Origin: Candidatus Roseilinea sp. NK_OTU-006 | Lineage (GTDB): Bacteria; Chloroflexota; Anaerolineae; J036; Brachytrichaceae | Reading direction: 5' to 3' | Assembly: GCF_012931985.1 (NCBI RefSeq) | Contig: NZ_JAAFGM010000033.1 | Span: 1 to 33,115 of the forward strand | DNA: 33,115 bases | In this document: piece by piece, positions 16,612 to 24,860 of the stretch | Numbering within the stretch: position 1 is the first letter of the stretch | Layout: each line of letters starts with the position of its first letter | Notes under the pieces: model-generated | The model's database searches: none | Told to the model about the DNA's origin: nothing | The model's input: only the letters and a program-made list of their open reading frames with translations | Program-made: the position numbers and the translations under genes

Positions 16612-16620
16612 TGTTAAAAT
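16612..16620 (+). promoter_or_regulatory. Candidate extended -10 promoter of tRNA-His
   Basis: TGTTAAAAT fits TG, one base, then TAAAAT (5 of 6 to TATAAT). Transcription would start around 16627, about 8 bases before the mature tRNA. No clear -35 is visible. Confidence 0.4.
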
Positions 16621-16634
16621 GCTGTTCAGAATGC

Positions 16635-16707
16635 GGTGCCTATAGCTCAATGGCAGAGCGCCTGACTGTGGCTCAGGAGGTTGAGGGTTCGAGACCGTCT
16701 AGGCACC
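16635..16707 (+). tRNA. tRNA-His (anticodon GTG)
   Basis: The acceptor GTGCCTA (16636-16642) pairs with TAGGCAC (16700-16706). A G at 16635 faces C73 at 16707, the G-1:C73 pair that identifies histidine tRNA. The D arm is GCTC/GAGC (16645-16648, 16656-16659). The anticodon arm is CCTGA/TCAGG with loop CTGTGGC and anticodon GTG at 16668-16670. The T loop is TTCGAGA. The T stem GAGGG/CCGTC contains one G-G mismatch, which is unusual. CCA is not encoded. All other positions fit a functional tRNA. Confidence 0.92.
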
Positions 16708-16713
16708 TCGCAA

Positions 16714-16756
16714 GAACGCCCGCCTTCCCGGCATTTTGCCGGAAAAGCGGGCGTTC
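16714..16756 (+). terminator. Strong hairpin terminator after tRNA-His
   Basis: GAACGCCCGC (16714-16723) pairs perfectly over 10 bp with GCGGGCGTTC (16747-16756). The loop itself contains a nested hairpin, CCGGCA TTT TGCCGG. It starts seven bases after the tRNA. The following GTCGTTCT is only moderately T-rich. It could also serve the convergent L,D-transpeptidase gene, because the stem is symmetric. Confidence 0.6.
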
Positions 16757-16861
16757 GTCGTTCTGAGCGCCGCCAAGGGCGGTGCAAAGTCTTCCAGCTA
16801 TGACTCGCCTGTGACTCAAGCGGATGCAGCGTGGCGCGTCTGCCGGTGTTTGTTCAGGCGT

Positions 16862-17908
16862 TTAGACTACGATCACCGGCGTGGCCGTTGAGTCCTGCGT
16901 GCGAATCTCGACCTTGTCGTAGGGCTGCACCGGCGTCGTCCAGCGCCACACCCACAGCGCTACCGGCGCCGGCACATTGACGCAGCCGTGGCTGCGCCGC
17001 CGGCCGAAGTCGTTGTGCCAATATGCGCCGTGAATGGCGATCGCGCTTCGCGTGAAGTAGCTGGGGAAGGGCACGCCGGGAAGGTCATAGTAATCCGCGC
17101 CGGTCCCGCCGATCATGCGCGATGTGGTGCGTTTGCGGATGATGCGGTACTGGCCTTTGGGCGTTTGAAAGGGGCCGAAGCCGGTCGCCGTGCGCGAAAC
17201 GAGCAAAGGCTTATCACCCTCATACGCTGTCATTAGCTGTCGGCTCAAGTCAATGACGATGCGCTTGTTTTCGGCGCTCGGCGAGAGTGGGGTCAGCTCG
17301 GCAGGGTCGAAGCGACGGATGTGCGCGGCGGGCACATACGGCCCTGGGCTGAAGGTTACCCCGTCCTGCAGGCGATACCACCATTCGCCCGTTGCATCCT
17401 GAACAGCGGCGATGACGCGAAAGACGCTGGTGTAATACAGGCGAATCCATCGCTGGGCATTAGGATCCGGCGCGACGCGCGCGTCGCTAAACGGCACGGT
17501 GATCTCCCCCCAGAACTTCTCTGCCGCGTGCATCGGCTCCGGTGGATTCTTGATGTCGTTCACCGGCTGCACCCAGGACGAATAAACGTAGCCGTCGTCG
17601 GTCTTATACCAGACGTCGTTGTGCGGCATCTCGGCGTCGCCGGTCACCTGGGCGTAGAGCTGCAACACCTCGTCGCGCCTGGCCGAGCGAACAAGCCGAG
17701 CGCGCGTCTGTGGCGCGGCGCGGATGTCCACCTTCCAATTCGCTACGCGCCCCAGCGGCGCCGGCGGCGCATCCGGCTCCGGCTCGTTTTCGATCTCCAA
17801 GTCAATCCGATGGGCGAACAGATGCGTGAGGTGCGTCAACGGCAGCGCGGCCATCGCTGCAGCCACACCGCCGGTCAGCTTTATCAGTTTGCGACGTGAA
17901 ATGAGCAT
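16862..17908 (-). CDS. Secreted L,D-transpeptidase (YkuD) with SH3-like region
   Basis: The 348-residue product starts MLISRRKLIKLTGG, a twin-arginine-type signal (SRRKLIK) followed by a hydrophobic stretch. The middle (about 50-200) resembles SH3-like wall-binding segments (VANWKVDIRAAPQTRARLVR, then DDGYVYSSWVQPV). The C-terminal YkuD domain (about 213-345) holds IHGAYWHNDFG and SHGCVN, with catalytic Cys 309 and His 293/His 307. It should form 3-3 peptidoglycan cross-links or attach proteins to the wall. It is the last gene of the wall operon, 73 bases after the deacetylase. Its active-site motif is canonical, unlike its two relatives in the operon. Confidence 0.9.
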   Translation of the reverse strand: MLISRRKLIKLTGGVAAAMAALPLTHLTHLFAHRIDLEIENEPEPDAPPAPLGRVANWKVDIRAAPQTRARLVRSARRDEVLQLYAQVTGDAEMPHNDVWYKTDDGYVYSSWVQPVNDIKNPPEPMHAAEKFWGEITVPFSDARVAPDPNAQRWIRLYYTSVFRVIAAVQDATGEWWYRLQDGVTFSPGPYVPAAHIRRFDPAELTPLSPSAENKRIVIDLSRQLMTAYEGDKPLLVSRTATGFGPFQTPKGQYRIIRKRTTSRMIGGTGADYYDLPGVPFPSYFTRSAIAIHGAYWHNDFGRRRSHGCVNVPAPVALWVWRWTTPVQPYDKVEIRTQDSTATPVIVV

Positions 17909-17981
17909 CGCTCACTATACTACTGATGATCTGCACTGGATCAAGTCAATGCGGGCGCAACGCGGGGCATGCGCGCATCGG

Positions 17982-18719
17982 TCACAAATCGGTGCGACAC
18001 GCCCAGTAACGTTCACCACCCACTCGCGATACGTAGCCACGCACGCGCTCCGGCATCGCCGCAGCCGACCCAAACACGGCGGATAACTGCGACGCATAGC
18101 ACGCAATCGCGCGAATGCGCATGTTTACTTCATCTGTCGTTAACGCAATTTCATCACATGTCCACCCATCAGGTGGAGTGAACCGATCCAGCTTGTCCGC
18201 GTAAGGAAAGTCTTCGTAGTAGCGGATGTCAGGCTGGCCAGCAAGCAACTCGACGGCGTGCCGAACGATGACATGATCCACGTGGCCGCCGACGGCTAAG
18301 GGGCAGTAAACCTGCGTTGCAGTGCGGATGAGCGGTGCCAACACCGCCTGCACCTGAGGAAGCTGAACTTGCCAATCGTATGGATGCACGGCGCCACCGA
18401 TGAAGTCGTTCGTATAGAGCGGCGCGCCCTTCTCATCGCGGCGGTAAATCGCGTCGAGCAGGCCCAGGTGTGCCGCATTCGCTCCTAACACCCGGCAGGC
18501 CTGCGCATCCTCGGCACGTCGGCCCTGGTAAGGCCGGTCGCCGAGCTGCCATTGCCGATGCTCGTGCTGTGCAGCCTCCGACAACGGCCAATCTGCCGGC
18601 GGATCCGCCGTGCATATCGTCGCAATGGTGACCGACTGGCCGGCAGACGCGAGGCGATAGACCAGCCCGCCACAGGACAAGGCGACATCGTCGAGGTGCG
18701 GCGAAATAAAGAGGATCAC
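17982..18719 (-). CDS. PIG-L / LmbE-type zinc deacetylase
   Basis: GTG at 18719 gives 245 residues starting VILFISPHLDDVALSCGG. The PHLDD motif (7-11) is the family's zinc-binding and catalytic signature, and GGHVDH (144-149) supplies the second metal-binding part. The frame extends upstream to 18839, but that part overlaps the preceding transpeptidase and is out of family, so GTG is preferred. Family members remove the acetyl group from N-acetylglucosamine-containing glycans, glycolipids or mycothiol/bacillithiol precursors. No signal peptide is present, so it is cytoplasmic. It lies 8 bases after one transpeptidase gene and before another, suggesting a role in envelope precursor modification. 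The precise substrate is unknown. Confidence 0.82.
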   Translation of the reverse strand: MILFISPHLDDVALSCGGLVYRLASAGQSVTIATICTADPPADWPLSEAAQHEHRQWQLGDRPYQGRRAEDAQACRVLGANAAHLGLLDAIYRRDEKGAPLYTNDFIGGAVHPYDWQVQLPQVQAVLAPLIRTATQVYCPLAVGGHVDHVIVRHAVELLAGQPDIRYYEDFPYADKLDRFTPPDGWTCDEIALTTDEVNMRIRAIACYASQLSAVFGSAAAMPERVRGYVSRVGGERYWACRTDL

Positions 18720-18727
18720 CGTTGCTA

Positions 18728-19420
18728 TCAGGGCCGAATGACGACCAGTGTGCCTAGCGGCGCCCAGCGATATAACTTGGCAGCATCGGGGATATTGAGC
18801 ACCACGCAGCCGAACGAGCCGCGCGCGCCGACGCGCCAATTCACCAGCCGGCCGTTGCGCGAGGGCATGGCATGGATGCCGTTCTCGATGCTGCCGGCAT
18901 CATAGATGCCCATCCAATACGGCATATCCAGATTCCACAAATTGGCGCGCGCCATGGGCATCTTCGTCTTGATGCGAAAGACGCCAGGCTTGGTGTCGCG
19001 GTTGGGGTGCTCCTCCGTGGGCAGGCCGGTGCTGACAAGGAACTCAAAAATCAATTGATCGCCATCGTATGCCCACATGCGTTGCCGGCTGAGGCTAACA
19101 TAGATCACTTTACCGTCGCCCGGCTGTGGGTCAATCTTCGGCGCCATCCAAGGAGAGATGACGCCTGGCGCGGTGGGAATCGTAAGCACGGCGCCGGGGA
19201 TAACGCGGTTGTTGGCCAGGCCGTTCGCTCGACGCAGCGCCTTTAGGCTTACCCCAAACTGCTCGGCAATCGCCGGCAAGCTATCACCCTGCTCGAACGT
19301 GTAGGTGAGCTGCCCGCTGATCGAGCCGGCAGGCGGCGCGGCTAACACAGCAGGATGCACACTCCCGCCGATGAGCAGCGCGACCAGGATGTTGAGCGTT
19401 CGCCGGATGAGCCTCGCCAT
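18728..19420 (-). CDS. LysM plus L,D-transpeptidase (YkuD) wall enzyme
   Basis: ATG 19420 gives 230 residues beginning MARLIRRTLNILVALLIGGS, a Sec-type signal peptide or anchor. A LysM domain (about 38-82: YTFEQGDSLPAIAEQFGVSL, then NRVIPGAVLTIP) is followed by a YkuD domain (about 104-230) with VSLSRQRMWAYDGDQLIFEF and GIHAMPSRNG (His 183). The cysteine block reads GSFGCVVL (Cys 205). In most YkuD enzymes this block is SHGC, so Phe replaces a usually conserved His. The last 65 residues closely match the neighbouring gene, showing a tandem duplication. It follows the upstream paralogue by 11 bases. Confidence 0.87.
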   Translation of the reverse strand: MARLIRRTLNILVALLIGGSVHPAVLAAPPAGSISGQLTYTFEQGDSLPAIAEQFGVSLKALRRANGLANNRVIPGAVLTIPTAPGVISPWMAPKIDPQPGDGKVIYVSLSRQRMWAYDGDQLIFEFLVSTGLPTEEHPNRDTKPGVFRIKTKMPMARANLWNLDMPYWMGIYDAGSIENGIHAMPSRNGRLVNWRVGARGSFGCVVLNIPDAAKLYRWAPLGTLVVIRP

Positions 19421-19431
19421 AATCGCAAGTA

Positions 19432-19926
19432 CTACCGCCGGATATATACAGGCGTGCCCAGCGGCGCCCAGCGATACAGCGCGGCTGCATCGTCGGCAGT
19501 GGCGACGATGCACCCGAACGATGCCGGATAGCCGACCGGCCACCGCACCAAAGCGCCGTTCTTGCGCATGGGCATCGCATGAATGCCGTTCTCAACCGTC
19601 CCAACGGTATAGATGCCCATCCAATACGGCATGCGCAGTTGCCATACGTTCGACCAAGCCTCAGGGATTTTGCTCTGCACGCGAAAGTTGCCCTGTCGCG
19701 TGCCGCGCTTTGGCTCGCCACTGCTGATGAGGAAGGTCATGACCACCTCGCCGTCCTCGTATGCCCACAACCGCTGCCGGCTGATGCTGACGAAGATTTC
19801 ACGGCCGCGACCGTTGATGATCCTATCACCGGGGGTGCCTCGCGTAGCGAAGGCTGCGCTTGCCGGGGCGGCCAACATGCCAAGGCTGCCCGCGATCAGG
19901 CCGGCGAGAAAAGATCTACGGTTCAT
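19432..19926 (-). CDS. Short L,D-transpeptidase (YkuD)
   Basis: The 164-residue product begins MNRRSFLAGLIAGSLGMLAA, a twin-arginine-like signal (NRRSFLAG) with cleavage likely after ASA. The mature protein is almost only the YkuD domain: FVSISRQRLWAYEDGEVVMT, MPYWMGIYTVGTVENGIHAM (His 117) and ASFGCIV (Cys 139). It shares MPYWMGIY, ENGIHAMP, SFGC and LYRWAPLGT with the next gene, which adds a LysM. It is the first gene of the operon. ATG lies only a few bases after the predicted transcription start and has no Shine-Dalgarno, suggesting a nearly leaderless mRNA. Confidence 0.87.
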   Translation of the reverse strand: MNRRSFLAGLIAGSLGMLAAPASAAFATRGTPGDRIINGRGREIFVSISRQRLWAYEDGEVVMTFLISSGEPKRGTRQGNFRVQSKIPEAWSNVWQLRMPYWMGIYTVGTVENGIHAMPMRKNGALVRWPVGYPASFGCIVATADDAAALYRWAPLGTPVYIRR

Positions 19927-19937
19927 CGTCTGGATAA

Positions 19938-19966
19938 AGTGTAGCCGGGAGCCGACAAATCTACAA
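19938..19966 (-). promoter_or_regulatory. Candidate promoter of the L,D-transpeptidase operon
   Basis: On the minus strand TTGTAG (19966-19961) is followed after exactly 17 bases by TACACT (19943-19938). Transcription would start near 19931, about five bases before the first ATG. The matches to consensus are modest. The remaining 19967-20143 gap shows no gene; a weaker TTGCGG-17-TAAACT pair (20076-20104) could drive the divergent hydrolase. Confidence 0.35.
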
Positions 19967-20143
19967 GGCAGAAGCGGAAGGCGATGAGCAGGGTGGGGTG
20001 GATGTCTGGCGGCTTCGACGCGTGCGCCGCGCCTGACGAGATGGTCAGCCGAGTTTGAACATGTATGCGCTACGGTTGCGGCTTCACAGCGTGTGCACTA
20101 AACTGAGGCCCATCCATCAGTTCATACCTCCGAAGAGCAGACC

Positions 20144-22426
20144 GTGACACCCAACGTTCACCCCCAAGTGCGCGACTTACTCGCCCGCATGACGCTCGAC
20201 GAAAAGCTTGCCCAGCTCAACGCCTGCTGGATGCGCGACCTGCTCACCGACGGCCGGCTTGACGCTGACAAATTGCGCCAGCGCTGCCGTGCGGGCATCG
20301 GCCAGATTACCCGCCCGGCCGGAAGCTCTGCGCTGCTCCCCGACGCGCTGGCCGAGGCTGCCAACCAAATTCAGCGCTTCCTCGTGGAGGAGACCCGGCT
20401 GGGCATCCCGGCCATTTTGCATGAGGAGTGCTGCGCCGGCGCAATGGTGCGTCAGGGCACAACCTTCCCACAACCCATCGGCTTGGCCAGCACGTTCCAG
20501 CCGGATCTCATCGCCGAGATGAGCGCGGCCATCCGCAGCCAACTACGCGCCATCGGCGTGCGCCAGGGCCTAGCGCCGGTGCTCGACCTGGCGCGCGATC
20601 CACGCTGGGGACGCTTCGAGGAGACCTTCGGCGAGGACCCGCTGCTCGTCGCACGCTGCGGCGTGGCCTACGTTCGCGGCCTGCAAGGCGACGATTTGCG
20701 CGACGGCGTGATGGCCACCGGCAAACACTTCATCGGCCACAGCGCCTCGCAGGGCGGCCTGAACTGCGCGCCGGCCCTGTTGGGCCGTCGTGAGCTGTTT
20801 GAGGCTTACCTGCTGCCCTTCCAGGCAGCGATCCAAGCGGCCGGCCTGGCTTCGATCATGAACGCTTACCCGGAGTTGGACGGCGAGGTAGTGGCCGCTT
20901 CGCGCCGACTGCTCACCGACTTGCTGCGCGAGGCGCTTGGCTTCGACGGCCTGGTGGTCTCCGACTACGAGGCGATCATGATGATCCACACTTACCACTT
21001 CGCCGCCGAAAATCTGCGGCGCGCCGCCGTGCTCGCCGTCCAGGCCGGCCTAGACATCGAGTTGCCGACAACCTGTTGCTACGGCGACCTGCTCCGCCAG
21101 GCGCTGGAAGCCGGCGAGGTGGACATGGCGACCATTGATCAAGCGGTGAGCCGAAACTTGCAAAAGAAGTTCGAGCTAGGCCTGTTCGAGCATCCCTACG
21201 TGGAGGCAGAGCGCGCCGCCACGACCTTCGCCGACCCACGCCACCGTGAACTGGCCCAGCGCATCGCACGACAGAGCCTTGTGCTCCTGAAGAACGATGG
21301 CCTCTTGCCACTGCCGCGCACGTTGCACTCCCTGGCCGTGATCGGCCCAAACGCTCACAACGCGCGCAACCTACTCGGCGATTACACCTACCCGGCCCAC
21401 CTCGAGGACCAATTCCCCGCCGAGACGGCAGAAGAGTTAACGCGCATCCCCACCGTGCTGGATGGCATCCGCGCGCTGGCCGCGCCGGGGACGCAGGTGC
21501 GCTACGCGCGCGGTTGCGACAACCTCGAACCCAGCACGGACGGCTTCGCAGAGGCCATCCGCGCCGCCGAACAGGCCGACGCGGTGATTCTGGTGTTGGG
21601 CGACCGCTCCGGCCTGACACCGCGCTGCACCTCCGGCGAGACGCGCGACAGCGCCTCGCTGCGCCTCCCCGGCCCACAGGAGGCGCTGGCCGAGGCCATC
21701 CTGGCCACCGGTAAGCCGGTGGCGCTTGTGCTGGTCACCGGCCGCCCCTATGACCTCTCGCGCATTGAGCCGCGCGTCCAAGCCATCCTCCAGGCGTGGT
21801 TGCCCGGCGAAGCCGGCGGACTGGCCATCGCCGAAGCGCTCTTCGGCGAGGTCAACCCCGGCGGCAAACTGCCGGTCACCTTCCCGCGCAGCGTCGGGCA
21901 ACTGCCCATCTTCTACAATCACAAGCCTTCCGCCTCACGCTCGAACTGGCACGGCGACTACATGGACGAGTCGGTGCGGCCGCTATACCCTTTCGGCCAC
22001 GGCCTGAGCTACACCTATTTCGGCTACAGCGACTTGGTCATCTCACCGGCCCAGGTCACGCGCGGGGAGCAGGTGGACATCTCGCTCGAAGTGTGCAACA
22101 GCGGCGAGCGCGCCGGCGATGAGGTGGTGCAGCTCTATGTGCGCGACGAGTACGCCAGCCTGCCGCGGCCGGTCAAGGAGTTGAAGGGCTTCGCGCGGCT
22201 CACGGTGGCGCCGGGCGAGCGCCGGCGCGTGACTTTCCATTTGCCTGCGGACGCACTCGCCTTCTACGACGCCGACCTGCGCTTGACGCTGGAGCCGGGC
22301 CGCGTCCAAGTCATGGTGGGCAGCTCGTCGGAGGACATCCGTCTGACCGGCGCGTTTGAGATTGTTGGCGAGGGTCCGATGCCGGTCAGCCGGCGCGTGT
22401 GGGATTGTCCGGTTAGCGTCGCGTGA
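20144..22426 (+). CDS. Glycoside hydrolase family 3 (beta-glucosidase/beta-xylosidase type)
   Basis: The 760-residue enzyme has the three-part GH3 layout. The TIM-barrel domain (1-320) has DPRWGRFEETFGEDP (152-166), KHF (194-196) and nucleophile Asp 274 in VVSDYEAI. The alpha/beta sandwich domain contains LVLLKNDGLLPLP, SGETRDSASL with a probable acid/base Glu, and PGEAGGLAIAEALFGEVNPG. The C-terminal fibronectin type III-like domain (about 655-750) contains GDEVVQLYVRD. It should release terminal beta-linked glucose or xylose from oligosaccharides. The start is GTG 20144 with only a weak ribosome site. No signal peptide is visible, so it is cytoplasmic and presumably acts on imported oligosaccharides. 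No sugar transporter is adjacent. Confidence 0.93.
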   Translation: MTPNVHPQVRDLLARMTLDEKLAQLNACWMRDLLTDGRLDADKLRQRCRAGIGQITRPAGSSALLPDALAEAANQIQRFLVEETRLGIPAILHEECCAGAMVRQGTTFPQPIGLASTFQPDLIAEMSAAIRSQLRAIGVRQGLAPVLDLARDPRWGRFEETFGEDPLLVARCGVAYVRGLQGDDLRDGVMATGKHFIGHSASQGGLNCAPALLGRRELFEAYLLPFQAAIQAAGLASIMNAYPELDGEVVAASRRLLTDLLREALGFDGLVVSDYEAIMMIHTYHFAAENLRRAAVLAVQAGLDIELPTTCCYGDLLRQALEAGEVDMATIDQAVSRNLQKKFELGLFEHPYVEAERAATTFADPRHRELAQRIARQSLVLLKNDGLLPLPRTLHSLAVIGPNAHNARNLLGDYTYPAHLEDQFPAETAEELTRIPTVLDGIRALAAPGTQVRYARGCDNLEPSTDGFAEAIRAAEQADAVILVLGDRSGLTPRCTSGETRDSASLRLPGPQEALAEAILATGKPVALVLVTGRPYDLSRIEPRVQAILQAWLPGEAGGLAIAEALFGEVNPGGKLPVTFPRSVGQLPIFYNHKPSASRSNWHGDYMDESVRPLYPFGHGLSYTYFGYSDLVISPAQVTRGEQVDISLEVCNSGERAGDEVVQLYVRDEYASLPRPVKELKGFARLTVAPGERRRVTFHLPADALAFYDADLRLTLEPGRVQVMVGSSSEDIRLTGAFEIVGEGPMPVSRRVWDCPVSVA

Positions 22427-22449
22427 GCAGGGCAACGGGACAACCGGCA

Positions 22450-23910
22450 TCAGGCCGGGCGCAGCATCAGCCCTGGCCAATGCGCCATCACGGCCTGCGC
22501 CACCCGGTCCAGCTCGGCATCGAGGCGTGCGTGCCAATCCTGCGCCCTCCCCTGCCAGCCGAGCTGAGCCAACCACCATTGGCGGTAGGCCGTGTGCTTG
22601 AACAGGTCGTGCAGATAGATGCCGATCACGTTGTCCTGCCGCCAGCCGAGGCCGTCGCTCAGGTGTGGGCGGGCGCGCGGGCCGGCTACGGTGACGCCAT
22701 GGTGAATCTCGTAGCCCGTCACCGATCCAACTTCCACGCAGTGCGCCTCGCGTTGTTGGGTGACCTTGGCCGGCGCCAGCTCGGTGGTCACGTCCAGCAG
22801 GCCCAGGCCGGCGATCTCGCCGCCGCCCTCCAGCCCGTGCGGGTCGCGCAGCGCTCGGCCGAGCATCTGCATCCCGCCGCACACGCCGTGGATCAGCGCG
22901 CCGCGCTGCGCCGCGCGCCACACCTCGGCGGCCAGCCCGCCGGCGCGCAACGCCGAGAGGCTAACGGCGGTGTGCTTGCTGCCGGGCAGGATGACGGCAT
23001 CGAAATCGTCCAGCGGCTGCCGATGGCGGATTACGCTCACCGAGACGCCCGGCTCGTCCACCAGCGGGTCGAACTCGTCGAAGTTGCTGGCGTAGGGGTA
23101 GGCGAGGATCGCCACGCGGATGGCGCGCTCCTCGCTGGGGCGCGCGCGGTCGGCGCGGGCGGCCAGCGCCGCGATGTCGTCCTCCTCCGGCAGCCCGTGC
23201 GCCAGCATCGGCACCACGGCCACTGTCGGCACGCCCGTGCGCTCGCGCAGCCAGTCCATGCCGTCGCCCAACAGCATCGGGTCGCCGCGAAACTTATTCA
23301 GCACGAAGCCGCGTATCAACGCCTGCTCCTCCGGCGCGAGGCAGAGAAAAGTGCCCAGCAGGTGGGCAAATGCGCCGCCGCGGTCAATATCGGCCACCAG
23401 GTACACGTCGGCGTTCGCCTCCAGCGCCACGCGCATGTTGACGATGTCGCCGGAGCGCAGGTTGACCTCGGCCGGGCTGCCGGCGCCCTCGATCACCACC
23501 AGCTCGAAGTCGCGCAGCAGCGAATGCAGGCTCTCGCGCACCACGCCCCACAGGTGCGGCTTGCGCGTCAGCCAGGGCGTGTCGGTGAGGCGCGGATCGT
23601 AGCGCCCCAGGACGATCACCTGCGAGCGCGTCTCGGCCTGTGGCTTCAACAGCACCGGCTGCATCCGCGCCTCCGGCCGAGCGCGCGCAGCCAACGCCTG
23701 CACGAATTGGGCGCGGCCGATCTCCAGGCCGTCGGGCGTGACCGCCGCGTTGTTGCTCATGTTCTGAGCCTTGAAAGGCGCCACGCGCACGCCTTGGTTG
23801 GCGAAGTGGCGGCATAGAGCTGTGACCAGGAAGGATTTGCCGGCGCTGCTGGTGCAGCCCACGATCATGATCGGCTTGTAGCGCGTTCGGGGATTTGCAA
23901 GGTCTGCCAT
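22450..23910 (-). CDS. cobQ: Cobyric acid synthase
   Basis: This 486-residue glutamine-dependent amidase adds amides b, d, e and g to adenosylcobyrinate a,c-diamide. The ATP-binding half begins [13 protein letters not shown] with FKAQNMSNNA, the CobQ signature. The C-terminal class I-like glutamine amidotransferase half has HGVCGGMQMLG (Cys 344), GYEIHHG and YLHDLF. Length matches the family. ATG 23910 overlaps the upstream cobD by 46 bases. An alternative ATG at 23868 overlaps the cobD stop exactly as ATGA but would shorten the N-terminus to MIVG. It is the last gene of the corrinoid operon. Confidence 0.95.
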   Translation of the reverse strand: MADLANPRTRYKPIMIVGCTSSAGKSFLVTALCRHFANQGVRVAPFKAQNMSNNAAVTPDGLEIGRAQFVQALAARARPEARMQPVLLKPQAETRSQVIVLGRYDPRLTDTPWLTRKPHLWGVVRESLHSLLRDFELVVIEGAGSPAEVNLRSGDIVNMRVALEANADVYLVADIDRGGAFAHLLGTFLCLAPEEQALIRGFVLNKFRGDPMLLGDGMDWLRERTGVPTVAVVPMLAHGLPEEDDIAALAARADRARPSEERAIRVAILAYPYASNFDEFDPLVDEPGVSVSVIRHRQPLDDFDAVILPGSKHTAVSLSALRAGGLAAEVWRAAQRGALIHGVCGGMQMLGRALRDPHGLEGGGEIAGLGLLDVTTELAPAKVTQQREAHCVEVGSVTGYEIHHGVTVAGPRARPHLSDGLGWRQDNVIGIYLHDLFKHTAYRQWWLAQLGWQGRAQDWHARLDAELDRVAQAVMAHWPGLMLRPA

Positions 23911-24860
23911 GCCTCGATCAGCTTGCGATTGTCAGCCGGCGTGCGGGCAGCCACGCGCACACGGTCGGGCAGGCCGAACGACGCGCAATCGCGTATGCGG
24001 ATGCCCTGCGCGCGCAGCGCCGCTGCCACGGCTGCCGCATCGCCTACGCGAACGGTGAAGAAGTGCAGGCCCGTCTCCTCGCCGCCGAGGTCTTGCGCCA
24101 GTTGCTTTGCCCACACTCGCGCGGTGGGCAGGGTGCGCGCCAAGAAGTCGCCCTGTTTCGGCAGCGCCTCCAGCGCCGCCGCCAACGGCGAGGGGATGGC
24201 CCAGGCTGGCTGCAAGGTGCGCAGCTCGCGCGCGAGGTTCGGTTCGGCCAGGGCATAGGCCAGGCGCATCCCCAGCAGCCCATGCGCCTTGCTCGGCGAT
24301 TGCACCCGCACCAGCCCCGGCCATGGCGAGACCGCCAGCGGCGCGGCCATAAACGGCAAGTAAGCCTCATCGGCGATGACGACGCCGGCGAACGCGCGCA
24401 GCCGGTTGAGGTCGAGGTAGTGGCCGGTGGGGTTGTGCGGGTTGGAGAGATACAGCACGCGCGCCGCTGGCTGCGCCAGACACGCGCGCAGGCCGCCCTC
24501 GTCTCGCGGCAGCACGCGCAGCTCGCCGCCTTGCTGCGCGACGGCGAGGGCGAATTCGCCGAAGGGCGCGCCCAGGCTGAGCACCACGTCGCTGGGGCGC
24601 ACCAGCAGCCGCGCCAGGCGGTGCAGCAGCTCGCTCGCCCCGACGCCCAGCGCCACGCCGTCGGGATGCCACCCGTGCCAGGCAGCCAGCGCCTCGCGCG
24701 CCCGCGTGTAGTGCGGGTCAGGGTAGTCGGCCAGCGGCGCATCGTGCCAGGCGCGCACCAGCGCCGGATTAGGGCCGAGCGGGTTGGTGTTCACGCTGAA
24801 GTCCAGCAGCGCGTCGTCCGGCCCCTGCGGGCCGCCATGCGTGAAGGCAAACGCGCTCAT
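23865..24860 (-). CDS. cobD: CobD-type PLP decarboxylase/aminotransferase (threonine-phosphate decarboxylase)
   Basis: This 331-residue class I/II PLP enzyme has [11 protein letters not shown] near the start, NPHNPTG (140-146), DEAY (164-167) and the PLP-binding Lys 191 in [15 protein letters not shown]. The family includes histidinol-phosphate aminotransferase and CobD. The position between cbiB and cobQ argues for CobD, which makes (R)-1-aminopropan-2-ol phosphate for the corrinoid side arm. The start ATG overlaps the cbiB stop as ATGA. It is slightly shorter than typical CobD. An aminotransferase role cannot be excluded by sequence alone. Confidence 0.87.
   Translation of the reverse strand: MSAFAFTHGGPQGPDDALLDFSVNTNPLGPNPALVRAWHDAPLADYPDPHYTRAREALAAWHGWHPDGVALGVGASELLHRLARLLVRPSDVVLSLGAPFGEFALAVAQQGGELRVLPRDEGGLRACLAQPAARVLYLSNPHNPTGHYLDLNRLRAFAGVVIADEAYLPFMAAPLAVSPWPGLVRVQSPSKAHGLLGMRLAYALAEPNLARELRTLQPAWAIPSPLAAALEALPKQGDFLARTLPTARVWAKQLAQDLGGEETGLHFFTVRVGDAAAVAAALRAQGIRIRDCASFGLPDRVRVAARTPADNRKLIEAWQTLQIPERATSRS

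Noticed and set aside
18720-18839. Upstream extension of the PIG-L gene
   Set aside because: It lies inside the upstream transpeptidase and lacks family similarity; the family starts a few residues before PHLDD.
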